Positions 9,953 through 20,440 of a DNA stretch of 64,000 nt are shown in pieces. The position numbers and the translations under genes are program-made. Numbering within the stretch: position 1 is the first letter of the stretch; each line of letters begins with the position of its first letter. The DNA is from Rhodopirellula baltica SH 1 (GTDB lineage Bacteria; Planctomycetota; Planctomycetia; Pirellulales; Pirellulaceae). A model generated the notes under the pieces. That model was not told the DNA's origin. It was given only the letters and a program-made list of their open reading frames with translations, and did not search any database. The stretch is taken from assembly GCF_000196115.1 (NCBI RefSeq), contig NC_005027.1, positions 2,666,001 through 2,730,000 on the forward strand. Reading direction: 5' to 3'.

Positions 9953-12010
9953 TCAGACGCGGTGCAGCCACATGAATTCGTAGGGGCCGAGCGTCAACGG
10001 ATGCGATGTGGTGATCGTCTGACCGGAGTACAAATCTTCGAAGAAGCGTCCCATGCCCGCCGTCCGCAATCGGTTGCTGTCGATCTCCTGAGCATGCTCG
10101 CAGAAGTTTGCGATCACGATCACACGGTTGCCTTCGTGTTGCCGGACATAACCGAGCAGATGCGGTGACTCGAGCACCAATAGCTCCATGTCCAACCCAC
10201 CGAATGCCGGCGTCATCTTTCGAATCGCAATCAGTTTGCGAATCGACCGATAGATACGTCCACGAATGGAACCGTCATCACCGAGCTCCTCCAAGAATTT
10301 CCACTGCATCTTGGGTCGGTGCACCCACCGAGTGTCACCTGCTTTCGCCGGATCTTTGACGAAGTCGTAATCGTTCAGCGCTCCCCATTCTTCCCCCAGA
10401 TACACCAGCGGAATCCCGCCGACACTGAGCATCATCGCATTGAGCAGGAGAATACGGCGAATCGCGAGCTCTTTCCAATCATCTCGGTCCGACTCGATCG
10501 CCTGCTCAAGCCCTGCGAGCGAAGCCAATGTTCCACTGATTCGCATATCGCCGTTGTCAGGGTTGTGCTGGAACGGCACCCCGCGAGCAAACGACCCTTC
10601 AAACTGGCCGGTGTAAAACGCATTGAGGAACTGACGATGCCCAAACGCATCAATGCCAACCGCTGCCGCGTCCGCATCATCGAACGTCCAACCAATGTCG
10701 TCGTGACAACGCAAATAGTTCACCCACGTCGTTCGTTCGGGCAACTTGTGACGTCGAGCCAACGAACGACGTAACAACTTCGTGTCGCGAGTCGCGAGAG
10801 ACTCCCACATCAACGCCATCAACGTTGGGTTGTACGAGGTCTGGCATTCCTTGTGGCTGATATACCGAACGACATCGTCCGGGTGAACGATCGCCTCGCT
10901 CTTGAACACCAATCCTGGTGCCGCGATTCGCACGCACGAATTGAAAGCGCGAATCAGCGTGTGTGCCTCGGGAAGATTCTCGCAGTTCGTCCCCATTTGT
11001 TTCCAAATGAACGCCACCGCATCGAGCCTCAATAGATCGACCCCCGTGTTGGCGATGAACAGCATCTCGGACAACATCGCTCGGAAGACTTCGGGGTTTC
11101 GATAATTCAAATCCCATTGAAAGCTGTTGAACGTCGTCCAAACCCATTGTTGCATTCCATCATGCCAGGTGAAGTTCCCGCGACGAACGGTCGGGAAGAT
11201 TTCACGCAGCGTACGCTCGTATTGATCCGGCACTTCGCGATCGGGAAAGATGAAGTAGTACTTTTGGTACTCCTCGTTCCCCGACTGAGCCTGTTGTGCC
11301 CAGTAGTGGTCATCCGCGGTGTGGTTGAAGACAAAATCCAACACCAGCAAAATACCGGCTTCGCGAAGGTCGTCCGCCAGCAAACGCAAATCGTCGATTG
11401 TCCCCACACGAGGATCGACACTGCGGTAGTTGCTGATGGCGTATCCGCCGTCGTTGTTTCCGGGCCGGACAGCAAACAGCGGCATAAGGTGCAGGTAGCT
11501 CAACCCCAGGTCTTGGAAGTACGGAATTTGCTTTCGTAATTCGCCAAGGTTCTCGCTGAACAAATCGACGTAAAGAGCACCGCCGACCAGCTTTTCGGAT
11601 TGGTACCACTCCGGGTTGTTGATGCGGTGCTCGTCATCCTGCTTCAACTGTTCGGGGCGCATCCGCCACCCACGAATGATCGTCAGCAAGATTTGTTCGA
11701 GGTGGTAGAAGAAATCCCATTGGTCGCCGTACAAGTGCAGCAGATAACCAAACAGATCGTCCCAGTGCTGGACGATCCGCAATTGAATTTCGTCGGCTTC
11801 TTGCTGGGAAACATTCTCAACTTCCCAAAACGATTCCAACTTCGGCAGCAAACGATTCAGCGCACTCTGTGCCCGCGAATCCTTCACGCCGTTGCGAACC
11901 GCGTGCATCAGCGCGTTGGTGAGCATTGCGTTCATGGTTTCTGCTGGTGCGGATTCTGGTTCAGGAAGCGGCGGCGGCTTCGGAAGATTGACGTTGGTTG
12001 CGGTCGTCAT
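9953..12010 (-). CDS. Amylosucrase (GH13_4)
   Basis: Uses sucrose to extend alpha-1,4-glucan and releases fructose. About 685 residues from the ATG at 12010. The sequence matches the known Neisseria enzyme closely in the parts I recall: [59 protein letters not shown]. All three catalytic residues are in place: nucleophile Asp329 ([11 protein letters not shown]), acid/base Glu372 (FKSEAIVHP) and Asp437 (RCHDDIGW). The start overlaps the end of the sucrose-phosphate synthase gene by 50 bases. A later ATG at 11935 would avoid the overlap and is possible. Being coupled to a sucrose-making gene is functionally striking. Confidence 0.95.
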   Translation of the reverse strand: MTTATNVNLPKPPPLPEPESAPAETMNAMLTNALMHAVRNGVKDSRAQSALNRLLPKLESFWEVENVSQQEADEIQLRIVQHWDDLFGYLLHLYGDQWDFFYHLEQILLTIIRGWRMRPEQLKQDDEHRINNPEWYQSEKLVGGALYVDLFSENLGELRKQIPYFQDLGLSYLHLMPLFAVRPGNNDGGYAISNYRSVDPRVGTIDDLRLLADDLREAGILLVLDFVFNHTADDHYWAQQAQSGNEEYQKYYFIFPDREVPDQYERTLREIFPTVRRGNFTWHDGMQQWVWTTFNSFQWDLNYRNPEVFRAMLSEMLFIANTGVDLLRLDAVAFIWKQMGTNCENLPEAHTLIRAFNSCVRIAAPGLVFKSEAIVHPDDVVRYISHKECQTSYNPTLMALMWESLATRDTKLLRRSLARRHKLPERTTWVNYLRCHDDIGWTFDDADAAAVGIDAFGHRQFLNAFYTGQFEGSFARGVPFQHNPDNGDMRISGTLASLAGLEQAIESDRDDWKELAIRRILLLNAMMLSVGGIPLVYLGEEWGALNDYDFVKDPAKAGDTRWVHRPKMQWKFLEELGDDGSIRGRIYRSIRKLIAIRKMTPAFGGLDMELLVLESPHLLGYVRQHEGNRVIVIANFCEHAQEIDSNRLRTAGMGRFFEDLYSGQTITTSHPLTLGPYEFMWLHRV

Positions 12011-14276
12011 TCGTATCGCCTGCGGGTTCGTCGTCTTGATGTTCGTTCGATTCTTCACCCGCCTTTTCGCTTGTTCGATGCTTCCCGGGCTCGTGTTCGA
12101 TCTTATCGTTCGGAATCCGGATATGATTCAGGAAATCGTAGTATTCGATTCCCTCCATGATCCCACGAGCGTGGTTGCCTTCGGCAAAGTAAATCCGTGG
12201 CAGTCGTCGCAGCTTTTCAAGCTCGGGGCTGTAGTTACCCACCACGACGCCCAACGTGCCACCCTTCAGCATGCCTTCATCGTTGCCGCAGTCGCCCGCG
12301 ACCAACAATCGTTCGGGTTCAAACCCCCAACGATAAGCCAGGTGCCGCAGCGACAATTCGCTGCCGCCACGCAGCGGGATGATGTCTAAAAATGATCCCA
12401 ACGACAACACGACTTTGACTCGCAATCCTGCCGATCGAAGCATTTTGCGGATTTGAGCAACCGAAGGTGAATCTTCCGGGTCGATCCGGTAGCTGATCTT
12501 GAATTCAGTTTGATCCTTCTCGGTCTGCAAAAACAAACCGGGAATGGAATCGAGCACTTCGTGAACGAGCTTTGGCTGCCAGTGATGTTTGATCTGTTTC
12601 CGCCACGACAGGTCAGGGGTGAGCCCTTCGCCATAGTACAGTTCGGTGCCAACCGCCGCCGACAGAACATCGGGTCGAGGCAGATTCAGTTTCGTGATCA
12701 GCGACATCGCTTCGTCCAGCGAACGCCCGGTATCAATGCCAAACCCGACATCACGTCCCGCCGTATTCAATAGATCAACAAAATCGGCGAGAGCTTCGTC
12801 ATCGCCGGTCAGTGTGTTGTCCAGATCCGTCATGATGATCCGGTCGAATTCCGGCAATCGCCGCGTCGTCCGTCCCATCGACTGTGCCAACGCGGGAGTC
12901 GCGGACTGCTCAATGATCTCTGTGACATCACGCAGATAGCGATCGACGTGATTGGCCCAACTGTAATGCGTTCGAGAACCTTCGATCCCGTTTTCGGACC
13001 AAGTCTGCCACTGTTCCGGCTCGGTCAAACAACGCATCAACGCGTGGTCAATGTCTTCTGCCGAAAGCGGATCGATGAGCAGACCGTTCTGGCAATTCGC
13101 GATGATGTCGCGTGGTCCGCCATCATTGGTCGCAACGATCGGAACTCCACTGGCTGCGGCTTCCAAAAGCGTCAAACCAAACGGTTCAGTCAACGCCGGA
13201 TTGACGAAGATTCCCTTCCGCCGCGCGGTCAGGCGATACAACTCGGGGACGTCACTGGGACGGTGTGCTTTTGGATAAGCAACGTGACCATAGAGGTCAT
13301 ACACATCGATCAAGTGCAGAACATTGGTCAAAACACGACGCTGCCCAGATGGCATCTCACGAAGATCGTCTCGTGAGCCAAGGACCAGAACGAGATTCGC
13401 CATCTCGCGGAACTTTGGATTCTCACCAAAGACACGCACAAGCATCTCGATGTTCTTGCGTTCATCTGGCCGAGCCATCGCCACGACCATCGGCTTCTCC
13501 GAATCTTTCAGAAACGGCGTCAGCAGATCATGGATTCGCGGCAAAGGCTCGGATTCGTCAACCGGATAAAACTGATCCAAGTCGACACCCGGCGGAATCA
13601 CTTCCATGCGGTCCGGTTGGTAATGATCGTAGACGGCGTATTGTTCTTCGACTTCTTGTCCGGTGCTGGTGATCACCATCGATGCGGTTTCGAGTGCAAA
13701 TTCTTCCGCTTCTTCTCGAACGGTGAATTTGAATTTCTTGTCCAACTCGCGAGGCGGCTTCGGAGCCTTGGACTCTTGCGACGCCGCGATCAGTCGCTGA
13801 CGTTTGACGCGTCCAAGTGAGTGTCCAGTGAAGACATAGGGCACATGAAGCAGCCGAGCCAATTGAGCGCCCGCGTATCCAGCGTCGGCATAATGACCGT
13901 GAATCAAATCGGGCAGGCCGACACGTCGGTAGTGCCCTAGCATCTGATCAATGAAGGTCTCCAGATACGGCCACAGCCCTTCTTTGCGGAGGTATCGTTT
14001 TGGCCCAAACGGCACGCGAACGATCTTCGCCTTTGGATTGATGATTTCTTCCACCTGGGCGTAGTCCGGTCCGACTCGCTCATCAAAAATTTGCCGTGTG
14101 ACCAGCTCGACGGATTCTACTTCTTCTCGTCGCGAAAGTTCTTCCGCTAACTCGAGAACGTATTTGACCTGTCCTCCCGTGTCCGCGTCTCGTCCGAGTT
14201 CGCAATCTCGAGCACGGATCAATCCGTGCAAGCTAAGCAAAGTGACGCGAAGTGTCCCGCTGGCGGGCATGCTCAT
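11961..14276 (-). CDS. Sucrose-phosphate synthase with C-terminal phosphatase domain
   Basis: 771 residues. The N-terminal GT4 glycosyltransferase (about 10-460) makes sucrose 6-phosphate from UDP/ADP-glucose and fructose 6-phosphate. It begins [20 protein letters not shown] with [19 protein letters not shown], and has [15 protein letters not shown] and [18 protein letters not shown]. The C-terminal HAD domain (about 480-730) resembles sucrose-phosphate phosphatase. Unlike degenerate plant-type domains, it keeps both catalytic aspartates (Asp484, Asp486 in [12 protein letters not shown]), IDTGRS, and [11 protein letters not shown]. So the protein is probably bifunctional. A hydrophilic Glu/Asp/Gln tail follows. 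It lies 41 bases after the PfkB kinase gene and overlaps amylosucrase. Confidence 0.93.
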   Translation of the reverse strand: MSMPASGTLRVTLLSLHGLIRARDCELGRDADTGGQVKYVLELAEELSRREEVESVELVTRQIFDERVGPDYAQVEEIINPKAKIVRVPFGPKRYLRKEGLWPYLETFIDQMLGHYRRVGLPDLIHGHYADAGYAGAQLARLLHVPYVFTGHSLGRVKRQRLIAASQESKAPKPPRELDKKFKFTVREEAEEFALETASMVITSTGQEVEEQYAVYDHYQPDRMEVIPPGVDLDQFYPVDESEPLPRIHDLLTPFLKDSEKPMVVAMARPDERKNIEMLVRVFGENPKFREMANLVLVLGSRDDLREMPSGQRRVLTNVLHLIDVYDLYGHVAYPKAHRPSDVPELYRLTARRKGIFVNPALTEPFGLTLLEAAASGVPIVATNDGGPRDIIANCQNGLLIDPLSAEDIDHALMRCLTEPEQWQTWSENGIEGSRTHYSWANHVDRYLRDVTEIIEQSATPALAQSMGRTTRRLPEFDRIIMTDLDNTLTGDDEALADFVDLLNTAGRDVGFGIDTGRSLDEAMSLITKLNLPRPDVLSAAVGTELYYGEGLTPDLSWRKQIKHHWQPKLVHEVLDSIPGLFLQTEKDQTEFKISYRIDPEDSPSVAQIRKMLRSAGLRVKVVLSLGSFLDIIPLRGGSELSLRHLAYRWGFEPERLLVAGDCGNDEGMLKGGTLGVVVGNYSPELEKLRRLPRIYFAEGNHARGIMEGIEYYDFLNHIRIPNDKIEHEPGKHRTSEKAGEESNEHQDDEPAGDTNDDRNQRQSSEAAAAS

Positions 14277-14317
14277 GGTAATCCTGTCGATAGAAGGTCC
14301 GAGTCCACGGGCCGCGT

Positions 14318-15346
14318 TCAGTCGTCTGGAACGCGATGCGGATCCTCGGTGAAATCAATCCGATAAAACTCTTTTTGGTCGCTGGTGGCTCCCGGTAAAC
14401 CGCACACCTGAGACGCGAAACGAGTCGCGGTCTTCAAGGATTCTTCTACCGGCAGCTTTCTCAAATGCCCGGCGATCATCACCGATGCAAACGCGTCACC
14501 GGCTCCGACGGGATCAATCAATGGGTCTGGTTGCGGAGCTGCCACACTGATCGGTTCCGAACCACCGCTAACGTTTGTTTGGCTGGATTCGCTCAAATGA
14601 CACTCCGCACCATCCGCGCCGAGCGTCACAAGCAGGCATTTGAGGCTGCTGTATTTGCAAAGCAATTCATGTGCCGCCGCTCGCCGATCGTTCGAACTGG
14701 ACAATTCGCGACTAGCCAAATCGCTCATCTCGTCTTCGTTCAGCTTCACCAGTCCGGCACCTGGCATCAAATCGTCCAGCCAAGCCACATCGTAATGCGG
14801 TTTGCGAACGTTAATATCGAAGAACACGTCGAGATTGAGATCGCCGTCGGCCGCGAATTGATCGCGAAGAGCGTGAATGGTCTCTCGATTGCGTTGGCTG
14901 CGGTACGCGAGCGTTCCGTGATACAGCAGCGAGGGAAAACCAGCCGCGGTGGCTTCGCGAATTCGTTTCTTGATCGATTGCAGAACGGAATCGCGCGGCA
15001 CAGGGATTTGATCGTACGCCACATCACGAACGATTTCGTATTGTGGTTCACCGTCTTCCAAAGTCACGGCAACTGTTCCAGTGGCAACGCCAGGCAACAC
15101 CGCGACGGCATCGGTGGACAATCCCCACTCGCGCATTCGCCGAAGGATTTCGTTGCCGAGATCATCATCGCCAACGGCACTGACAAACAACGGCTCCAGC
15201 CCGAAACCCGCCAAATTCCATGCCACGTTGAGCGGGGCGCCACCGAGGACTTGACGATCGGGGAAACAATCCCACAACACTTCTCCCACAATGATCGCGA
15301 CGCCTGCCTGAGGAACTTGACTGCGGGCAATCGACGAATCGGTCAT
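14318..15346 (-). CDS. PfkB-family sugar kinase, probably fructokinase
   Basis: 342 residues. Signatures are the N-terminal [25 protein letters not shown] split as [10 protein letters not shown] and [15 protein letters not shown], and the C-terminal [15 protein letters not shown] with the catalytic Asp and anion hole. The GGAPxNVA form is common in fructokinases. First gene of the minus-strand set kinase > sucrose-phosphate synthase > amylosucrase. Amylosucrase releases fructose, so phosphorylating it back to fructose 6-phosphate would feed the synthase. Substrate is inferred from the motif and from this context. The start ATG at 15346 faces the divergent fusion gene 78 bases away. Confidence 0.85.
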   Translation of the reverse strand: MTDSSIARSQVPQAGVAIIVGEVLWDCFPDRQVLGGAPLNVAWNLAGFGLEPLFVSAVGDDDLGNEILRRMREWGLSTDAVAVLPGVATGTVAVTLEDGEPQYEIVRDVAYDQIPVPRDSVLQSIKKRIREATAAGFPSLLYHGTLAYRSQRNRETIHALRDQFAADGDLNLDVFFDINVRKPHYDVAWLDDLMPGAGLVKLNEDEMSDLASRELSSSNDRRAAAHELLCKYSSLKCLLVTLGADGAECHLSESSQTNVSGGSEPISVAAPQPDPLIDPVGAGDAFASVMIAGHLRKLPVEESLKTATRFASQVCGLPGATSDQKEFYRIDFTEDPHRVPDD

Positions 15347-15424
15347 CGTGCGTTGTAATCCTTGAGCAGCGAACTGATTGAAAATTCAAACATCATCCTC
15401 ACGCGACAACGCTGATCTTACACG
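15347..15424. promoter_or_regulatory. Divergent control region of the sucrose/glucan genes
   Basis: 78 bases separate the kinase operon from the SPP-TreZ fusion gene and must hold both promoters. In the middle lies the inverted repeat TTGAAAATTCAA (TTGAA at 15378-15382, TTCAA at 15385-15389), a candidate operator that could act on both sides. No clear -35/-10 pair could be assigned. Confidence 0.4.
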
Positions 15425-18253
15425 ATGAATTCCACGATCGCATCCAACCCGACGTCTTCGCGAATTGTTTCCATCACGTCCTTGCCACCAAAAGTCTTGG
15501 CAACGGATTTAGACGGAACGTTCTTGCCGCTCGACGGGGATGATGCCGCCGTAGCTTCGATGAAACAAATTCGGGAGCAACTCGAAGCAATCGATGTGCC
15601 ATTGGTTTTCGTCACCGGTCGCCATTTCGATTCGGTGCGAGATGCGATTGGCGAATTTAATTTGCCAAAGCCGCAGTGGATTCTGTGTGACGTCGGTGTC
15701 AGTATCTACAAAGCCGACGGTGAAGGCGGCTACATTCGTGAGTCCGCGTATGAGCAGATCCTCGACGAAGTGCTCGGCGACATTGATATTCAAAAGCATC
15801 GTCTCGCGATTGGTGAACTCGAAAATTTCACTTTGCAAGAGTCGTACAAACAAGGCCGGCACAAGTGGAGCTACTATGTTCCGGCCGATCAATTGGAAGC
15901 TTGTCATCAAGCGGTCGAGGCCTATCTCAAACTTCACGAGCTTCCCTGCAGCATCGTCAGCAGCATCGACCCATTCAACAACGATGGTTTGGTCGACGTT
16001 CTTCCGCACGGCGCTTCCAAAGCTTTTGCTCTGCATTGGTGGTGCGATCAACATGAGTTGCAGCCAGAGCAAATTGTGTTCTGCGGTGACTCCGGAAACG
16101 ACACTGCCGCATTGATCGCCGGCTACCGGTCAGTGGTTGTTGGCAACGCTGATCGCAAGATCGCGCGCAAGGTCGCCGATGCGCATCAGGCGGCAGGTTG
16201 GGTCGATCGATTGAAACTCGCTCGCGGCACCAGCACATCCGGCGTTCTTGAAGGCGCTCGTTGGTTTGGTCTGTTTGAAAACTCGATCGAAGAAACATCG
16301 ATCGAAGCCACGTCGCCCCTCAATGCGACCGACCTGCCCGAATCAATTCCCTGGGGAGCACGACTGATCGGTGCGAATCGTGCCGAGTTCACACTATGGG
16401 CTCCCAAACAAAAACAGGTGGTTCTGGAATTGATGCCGGACCGACTGGTTCGCATGCAGCGTGAAGACAGAGGCTTTCACCGCTGCATCGTGGACGGTGT
16501 CGTTGATGGCACCCGCTATCAATATCGATTCGTTCGCGATGAACACGTCGCCGCTTTCGCTGATCCAAATACCGAACTGAGTGTCGACATGCTGTTGCAC
16601 GCTTTGCCGGATCCTGCATCTCGATACCAACCCGAAGGCGTCCATGGTCCGTCCTCCATCGTTGACGCGCAGTTCCCTTTCCAAGCAACAGCTGACTCAG
16701 CCGCAGACGAGCTGGACGAACTGATCATCTACGAAATGCATCTCGGGACCTTCACCGAACAAGGGACCTACCTGTCGGCGATCGAACGATTGGACGAACT
16801 GGTCGATCTTGGAATCACGGCAATCGAGTTGATGCCGATCGCCGCCTGTGCCGGACATTGGAACTGGGGTTACGACGGAACGCACTGGTTCGCACCGATG
16901 ACCGCGTTCGGAAGCCCCAATGAATTCCGACAATTCGTCGATGCCGCGCACATTCGCGGGCTGCTTGTGATGGTCGATGTCGTCTACAACCACTTCGGGT
17001 CGGAAGGCAACTACTGGACCGAGTTTGGTCCGTATACGTCCCGAAAACACAACACGGTTTGGGGAGCGGCACCCAACTTTGACGATCCGAAACGCGGCGA
17101 TCTTGTACGCCGATTTGTGATCGATAATGCAATCATGTGGCTCAAAGAATACAACCTGGATGGTTTTCGCGTCGACGCGATCCACTGCATGAAAGATGAC
17201 TCCGCCAAACACATCACGACTCAAATGAGCGAAGAGATTCGCCGTTGGTCTGACAAAGCCGGCCGACGTGTTTGGCTGATTGCGGAAACAAACGTCTACG
17301 ACGCCGCGATGGTCAAACCGCTCAGCGAAGGCGGCACCGGCTTCGACGCTCAGTGGAGCGATGATTTTGTGCACAGCATGTTCGCCACCGTCCGCCCCGG
17401 TGAACAATTGACCCAACGAATCTACTCACCGGGCAGTGACCTGGAACAAACGCTTCGCCGAGGCTTCGTTTTCGCAGGTGACGTCCGTGGCGATCGAGGC
17501 CGAGAGGCTGAACCGACGCTTGATACGGACGGGATGCTCAAACGCATCGACACACGGTCGTCCATCGTGTGCATTCAAAATCACGATTTCATCGGCAATC
17601 ATCCCACGGGAATGCGTTTGCATCAATTGACTTCACCGGAAACGCAAGCCGCCGCCGTGACGCTGGCCATGTTGCTGCCATCCATTCCGATGTTGTTCAT
17701 GGGAGAAGAGTTTGCATCGCCCAACCCGTTTCGTTTCTTTGTCGACTTTGGTGATCCACGTCTGCAACGTGCCGTTGTCCGAGGACGCAAACGCGAATAC
17801 CCACAACACGATTGGAGCGATGGTGTACTACCAACGGACGAGGAAGCAATGCGATCCTCGGTGATTGGCAGCGTTGAATTGGGCAGCGAGACAATGCGGA
17901 ATTGGTACAAGACATTGATCTCGATCCGCAAGCAATTCGTCGGGTCAGGACTGCTGTCTCCACAGAACTTCAGCGTCGACGTCAATTGCGAAGCCAACCT
18001 TTATTCACTCAGCTATCAAACGCCGAACGAGGCATTGCAGGTGATGGTGCGATTGTCACCCCTCACTGAGGACGACTCCGTCGACGAACCGTCAGCAATC
18101 GATCCATTGCCGTCGCGCCCGGAAGGCGCCTCGCCCGATTCATGGCGATTGCTCGCCGATTCAATGGAAGCATTTGGCGAACGCCTGACGGAGGGACTGC
18201 TGCCGAATCATGCTCGCATCTGCTACTTCGAACATGACGAGCCAACCGCGTGA
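15425..18253 (+). CDS. Fusion: sucrose-phosphate phosphatase + TreZ-like trehalohydrolase (GH13_10)
   Basis: 942 residues in one uninterrupted frame. Residues about 23-275 are a HAD-IIB phosphatase of the sucrose-phosphate type: Asp28 and Asp30 in ATDLDGTFLPLDG, FVTGRHFDSV, CDVGVSIY and FCGDSGNDTAAL. Residues about 305-400 are the E-set domain that precedes GH13 branching/trehalohydrolase enzymes (RAEFTLWAPKQKQVVLEL). Residues about 425-900 match maltooligosyltrehalose trehalohydrolase: YEMHLGTFTEQGTY, WNWGYDGTHWFAP, VYNHFGSEGNYW, nucleophile Asp584 (DGFRVDAIH), acid Glu621 (WLIAETN), Asp721 (IQNHDFIGNH) and FMGEEFASPNPF. TreZ normally acts after TreY, which is absent here. Likely roles are sucrose release plus hydrolysis of a glucan or glucan-trehalose end. 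The joint activity is inferred. Confidence 0.9.
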   Translation: MNSTIASNPTSSRIVSITSLPPKVLATDLDGTFLPLDGDDAAVASMKQIREQLEAIDVPLVFVTGRHFDSVRDAIGEFNLPKPQWILCDVGVSIYKADGEGGYIRESAYEQILDEVLGDIDIQKHRLAIGELENFTLQESYKQGRHKWSYYVPADQLEACHQAVEAYLKLHELPCSIVSSIDPFNNDGLVDVLPHGASKAFALHWWCDQHELQPEQIVFCGDSGNDTAALIAGYRSVVVGNADRKIARKVADAHQAAGWVDRLKLARGTSTSGVLEGARWFGLFENSIEETSIEATSPLNATDLPESIPWGARLIGANRAEFTLWAPKQKQVVLELMPDRLVRMQREDRGFHRCIVDGVVDGTRYQYRFVRDEHVAAFADPNTELSVDMLLHALPDPASRYQPEGVHGPSSIVDAQFPFQATADSAADELDELIIYEMHLGTFTEQGTYLSAIERLDELVDLGITAIELMPIAACAGHWNWGYDGTHWFAPMTAFGSPNEFRQFVDAAHIRGLLVMVDVVYNHFGSEGNYWTEFGPYTSRKHNTVWGAAPNFDDPKRGDLVRRFVIDNAIMWLKEYNLDGFRVDAIHCMKDDSAKHITTQMSEEIRRWSDKAGRRVWLIAETNVYDAAMVKPLSEGGTGFDAQWSDDFVHSMFATVRPGEQLTQRIYSPGSDLEQTLRRGFVFAGDVRGDRGREAEPTLDTDGMLKRIDTRSSIVCIQNHDFIGNHPTGMRLHQLTSPETQAAAVTLAMLLPSIPMLFMGEEFASPNPFRFFVDFGDPRLQRAVVRGRKREYPQHDWSDGVLPTDEEAMRSSVIGSVELGSETMRNWYKTLISIRKQFVGSGLLSPQNFSVDVNCEANLYSLSYQTPNEALQVMVRLSPLTEDDSVDEPSAIDPLPSRPEGASPDSWRLLADSMEAFGERLTEGLLPNHARICYFEHDEPTA

Positions 18254-18442
18254 GAAATCGCGGAAAAACGCGGCGTCAGGCCTCGCTGAACCACGCGAAC
18301 CACCCAATCTGCCAAACCGCGGCGTTCATTTTGATCCTGGTTTATGAAATGCGTCGTTTGATTGAACTTGAGCCAAAAATGCGATTTCCCTAAAGTCGCG
18401 GCTTCAGGACCGAAAATCACCCGGATAAAGGAATGTCCGAAG

Positions 18443-20242
18443 ATGACGAATCAATCACGCATGGCGTTGCGACAATCGCCCCCGCAGAACATCACTCGTC
18501 GGCATCTCTTGCTCGCCGCCGCCTTCGTGGCGATCCTGAGTGGCTTCTCGACCATGCGAGTCGAAGCGGCCGAAAACTCGGTCGTCGCCGTAGTGAACGC
18601 CGATCCGATTTCGCGAGATTCGTTGGCCACCGCCAGCGTTCAGCGTTACGGAACTGACGTGCTGGACAACCTGATCAACCGACACTTGATCATGCAGGAA
18701 TGCAAACGTCGCGGCTTGGGTGTCACGACCGAAGAAGTTCGCACCGAAATCAACCGAGTTGCTAAGAAGTTCGGCCTGAACGTTGAGAGCTATCTGCAAC
18801 TTCTGAATGAGGAACGCGATATCACGCCTGATCAATACAGTCGTGAAATCATTTGGCCGATGCTGGCACTGCGAAAATTGGTGGCCGACGAAGTTGCCGT
18901 CTCCCAAGATGAATTCAATCGCGCATTCGTTTCGCAGTTCGGCGAAGCAATTAAGTGCCGAATGGTGATGGTGCAAGACAAATCTCAAGCAACCCAACTG
19001 CGTGCTCAAGCAGTTGCTGAACCAAGCAGTTTTGCCCGCCTCGCGAAAGAGTTCAGCGAAGACCCCACAAGCGCCAGCGTCGGTGGATTGATTCCGCCCA
19101 TTCGCCGATACATGGGTGACGAAACCATCGAGGAAGCCGCGTTTGCTTTGAAAGTCGATGAAGTTTCCGAACTGTTGCCAGTCGGTGATCATTGGATGTT
19201 CTTGCAAGCCGTTCGCCGGATGCCCGCCAGCACACCATCACCGCAAGCAATGCCGGCGATCAAAGACCAAATAGAAGATCGCATTCGCGACGAAAAAATG
19301 AAGACGGCCGCCAGCCAGCTCTTCGCACAGCTTCAAGAACAAGCTCAAGTAGTGAAGATTTTGGGTGCCCCACAAGCATCCGCCAAACACCCCGGCGTCG
19401 CCGCCATCATCAACGGACAACAGGTTTCCATCTCCAACGTTGCCGCCGAATGTATCAAGCGACACGGCGAAAGCGTCTTGGAAGGCGAGATCAATCGCAA
19501 GCTGCTCACGCAAGCTCTCGCCAAAGCGGGAAAGAAAGTCACCAACGAAGATTTGAAAGCCGAAATCGAACGAGCGGCCATCAGCTTTGGTTACATGACC
19601 GACAACGGATCCGCTGACGTTCAAGGTTGGTTTGATGCCGTTCTGGAAGGCGGTCCAGGAACTCGCGAAGTCTACATCGAAGACGTTGTGTGGCCCAGCG
19701 TTGCACTGAAGAAACTGGTCGAAGATGAAACAGTGCTAACACAAGAAGACCTGCAAATTGGTTTCGAATCACACTATGGACCTCGTGCTGAAGTCTTGGC
19801 CTGCGTCCTGTCCGACCAACGAAGCGCTCAAAAGGTTTGGGAGATGGCTCGCGACAATCCGACGGATCAGTTCTTTGGCCAATTGGCAAACCAGTACAGC
19901 ATCGAACCGGTCTCATCTAGCAACTTCGGCAAGGTTCCGCCGATTCGACAACACGGTGGTCAGCCTTCCGTAGAGAAGGAAGTCTTCCAAATGAAACCGG
20001 GTGACCTCAGCGGAATCATCGCAACGGGTGACAAATACATCATCCTACGTTGCCAAGGATTCACCGAACCAGTCGTTTCCGACTTCGAAGCCGTTCAAGA
20101 AGAATTGCGTAGCGTTTTGATTGAAAAGAAGATGAACGTTGCGATGAGCTTGAAGTACGACGAACTCAAACAAACTGCTGAGATTGACAATTTCTTCGTC
20201 GCCTCCAAAGAAATCCCACGAGTCGCCAGCGGAACTCGCTGA
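18443..20242 (+). CDS. Exported peptidyl-prolyl isomerase with two parvulin domains
   Basis: About 599 residues from the ATG at 18443, chosen for the AAGGA upstream and the signal sequence (TRRHLLLAAAFVAILSGFS ... VEAAEN; the twin Arg hints at Tat export). Two SurA-like units are seen, each with an N-terminal helical part (LINRHLIMQECKRRGLG; EINRKLLTQALAKAGKKV) and a parvulin domain (about 170-265, with AKEFSEDPTSASVGGLIPP; about 450-540, with LANQYSIEPVSSSNFGKVPP). The internal duplication is clear. The likely role is folding of exported or outer-membrane proteins in the periplasm. It is followed by a strong terminator and seems monocistronic. Confidence 0.88.
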   Translation: MTNQSRMALRQSPPQNITRRHLLLAAAFVAILSGFSTMRVEAAENSVVAVVNADPISRDSLATASVQRYGTDVLDNLINRHLIMQECKRRGLGVTTEEVRTEINRVAKKFGLNVESYLQLLNEERDITPDQYSREIIWPMLALRKLVADEVAVSQDEFNRAFVSQFGEAIKCRMVMVQDKSQATQLRAQAVAEPSSFARLAKEFSEDPTSASVGGLIPPIRRYMGDETIEEAAFALKVDEVSELLPVGDHWMFLQAVRRMPASTPSPQAMPAIKDQIEDRIRDEKMKTAASQLFAQLQEQAQVVKILGAPQASAKHPGVAAIINGQQVSISNVAAECIKRHGESVLEGEINRKLLTQALAKAGKKVTNEDLKAEIERAAISFGYMTDNGSADVQGWFDAVLEGGPGTREVYIEDVVWPSVALKKLVEDETVLTQEDLQIGFESHYGPRAEVLACVLSDQRSAQKVWEMARDNPTDQFFGQLANQYSIEPVSSSNFGKVPPIRQHGGQPSVEKEVFQMKPGDLSGIIATGDKYIILRCQGFTEPVVSDFEAVQEELRSVLIEKKMNVAMSLKYDELKQTAEIDNFFVASKEIPRVASGTR

Positions 20243-20282
20243 TCGACACGTAGTTTTGAAGAATCTTATCGACTCAACTCTG

Positions 20283-20326
20283 AAGCCACGCCTGGATGCT
20301 CATCATCCGAGCGTGGCTTTTTCTTT
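20283..20326 (+). terminator. Strong rho-independent terminator after the isomerase gene
   Basis: AAGCCACGC (20283-20291) pairs with GCGTGGCTT (20311-20319), and inside it GGATG (20294-20298) pairs with CATCC (20304-20308) around CTCAT. One mismatch and one wobble separate the two parts. The stem is followed by TTTTTC. This is a textbook intrinsic terminator 41 bases past the stop. Confidence 0.9.
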
Positions 20327-20440
20327 GGGCACAATGGGTTTCGCAACGACTGCAATCCATGCCGGCACATCCAACCCGTGACCAATCGGCGGCGGTCCAG
20401 ATTGGACTCAGCAGGTCGGCAGGAATGATCGGGTAGAACC

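Noticed and set aside
18455-19207. 250-residue minus-strand frame
   Set aside because: Antisense to the isomerase gene, without motifs or ribosome binding site.
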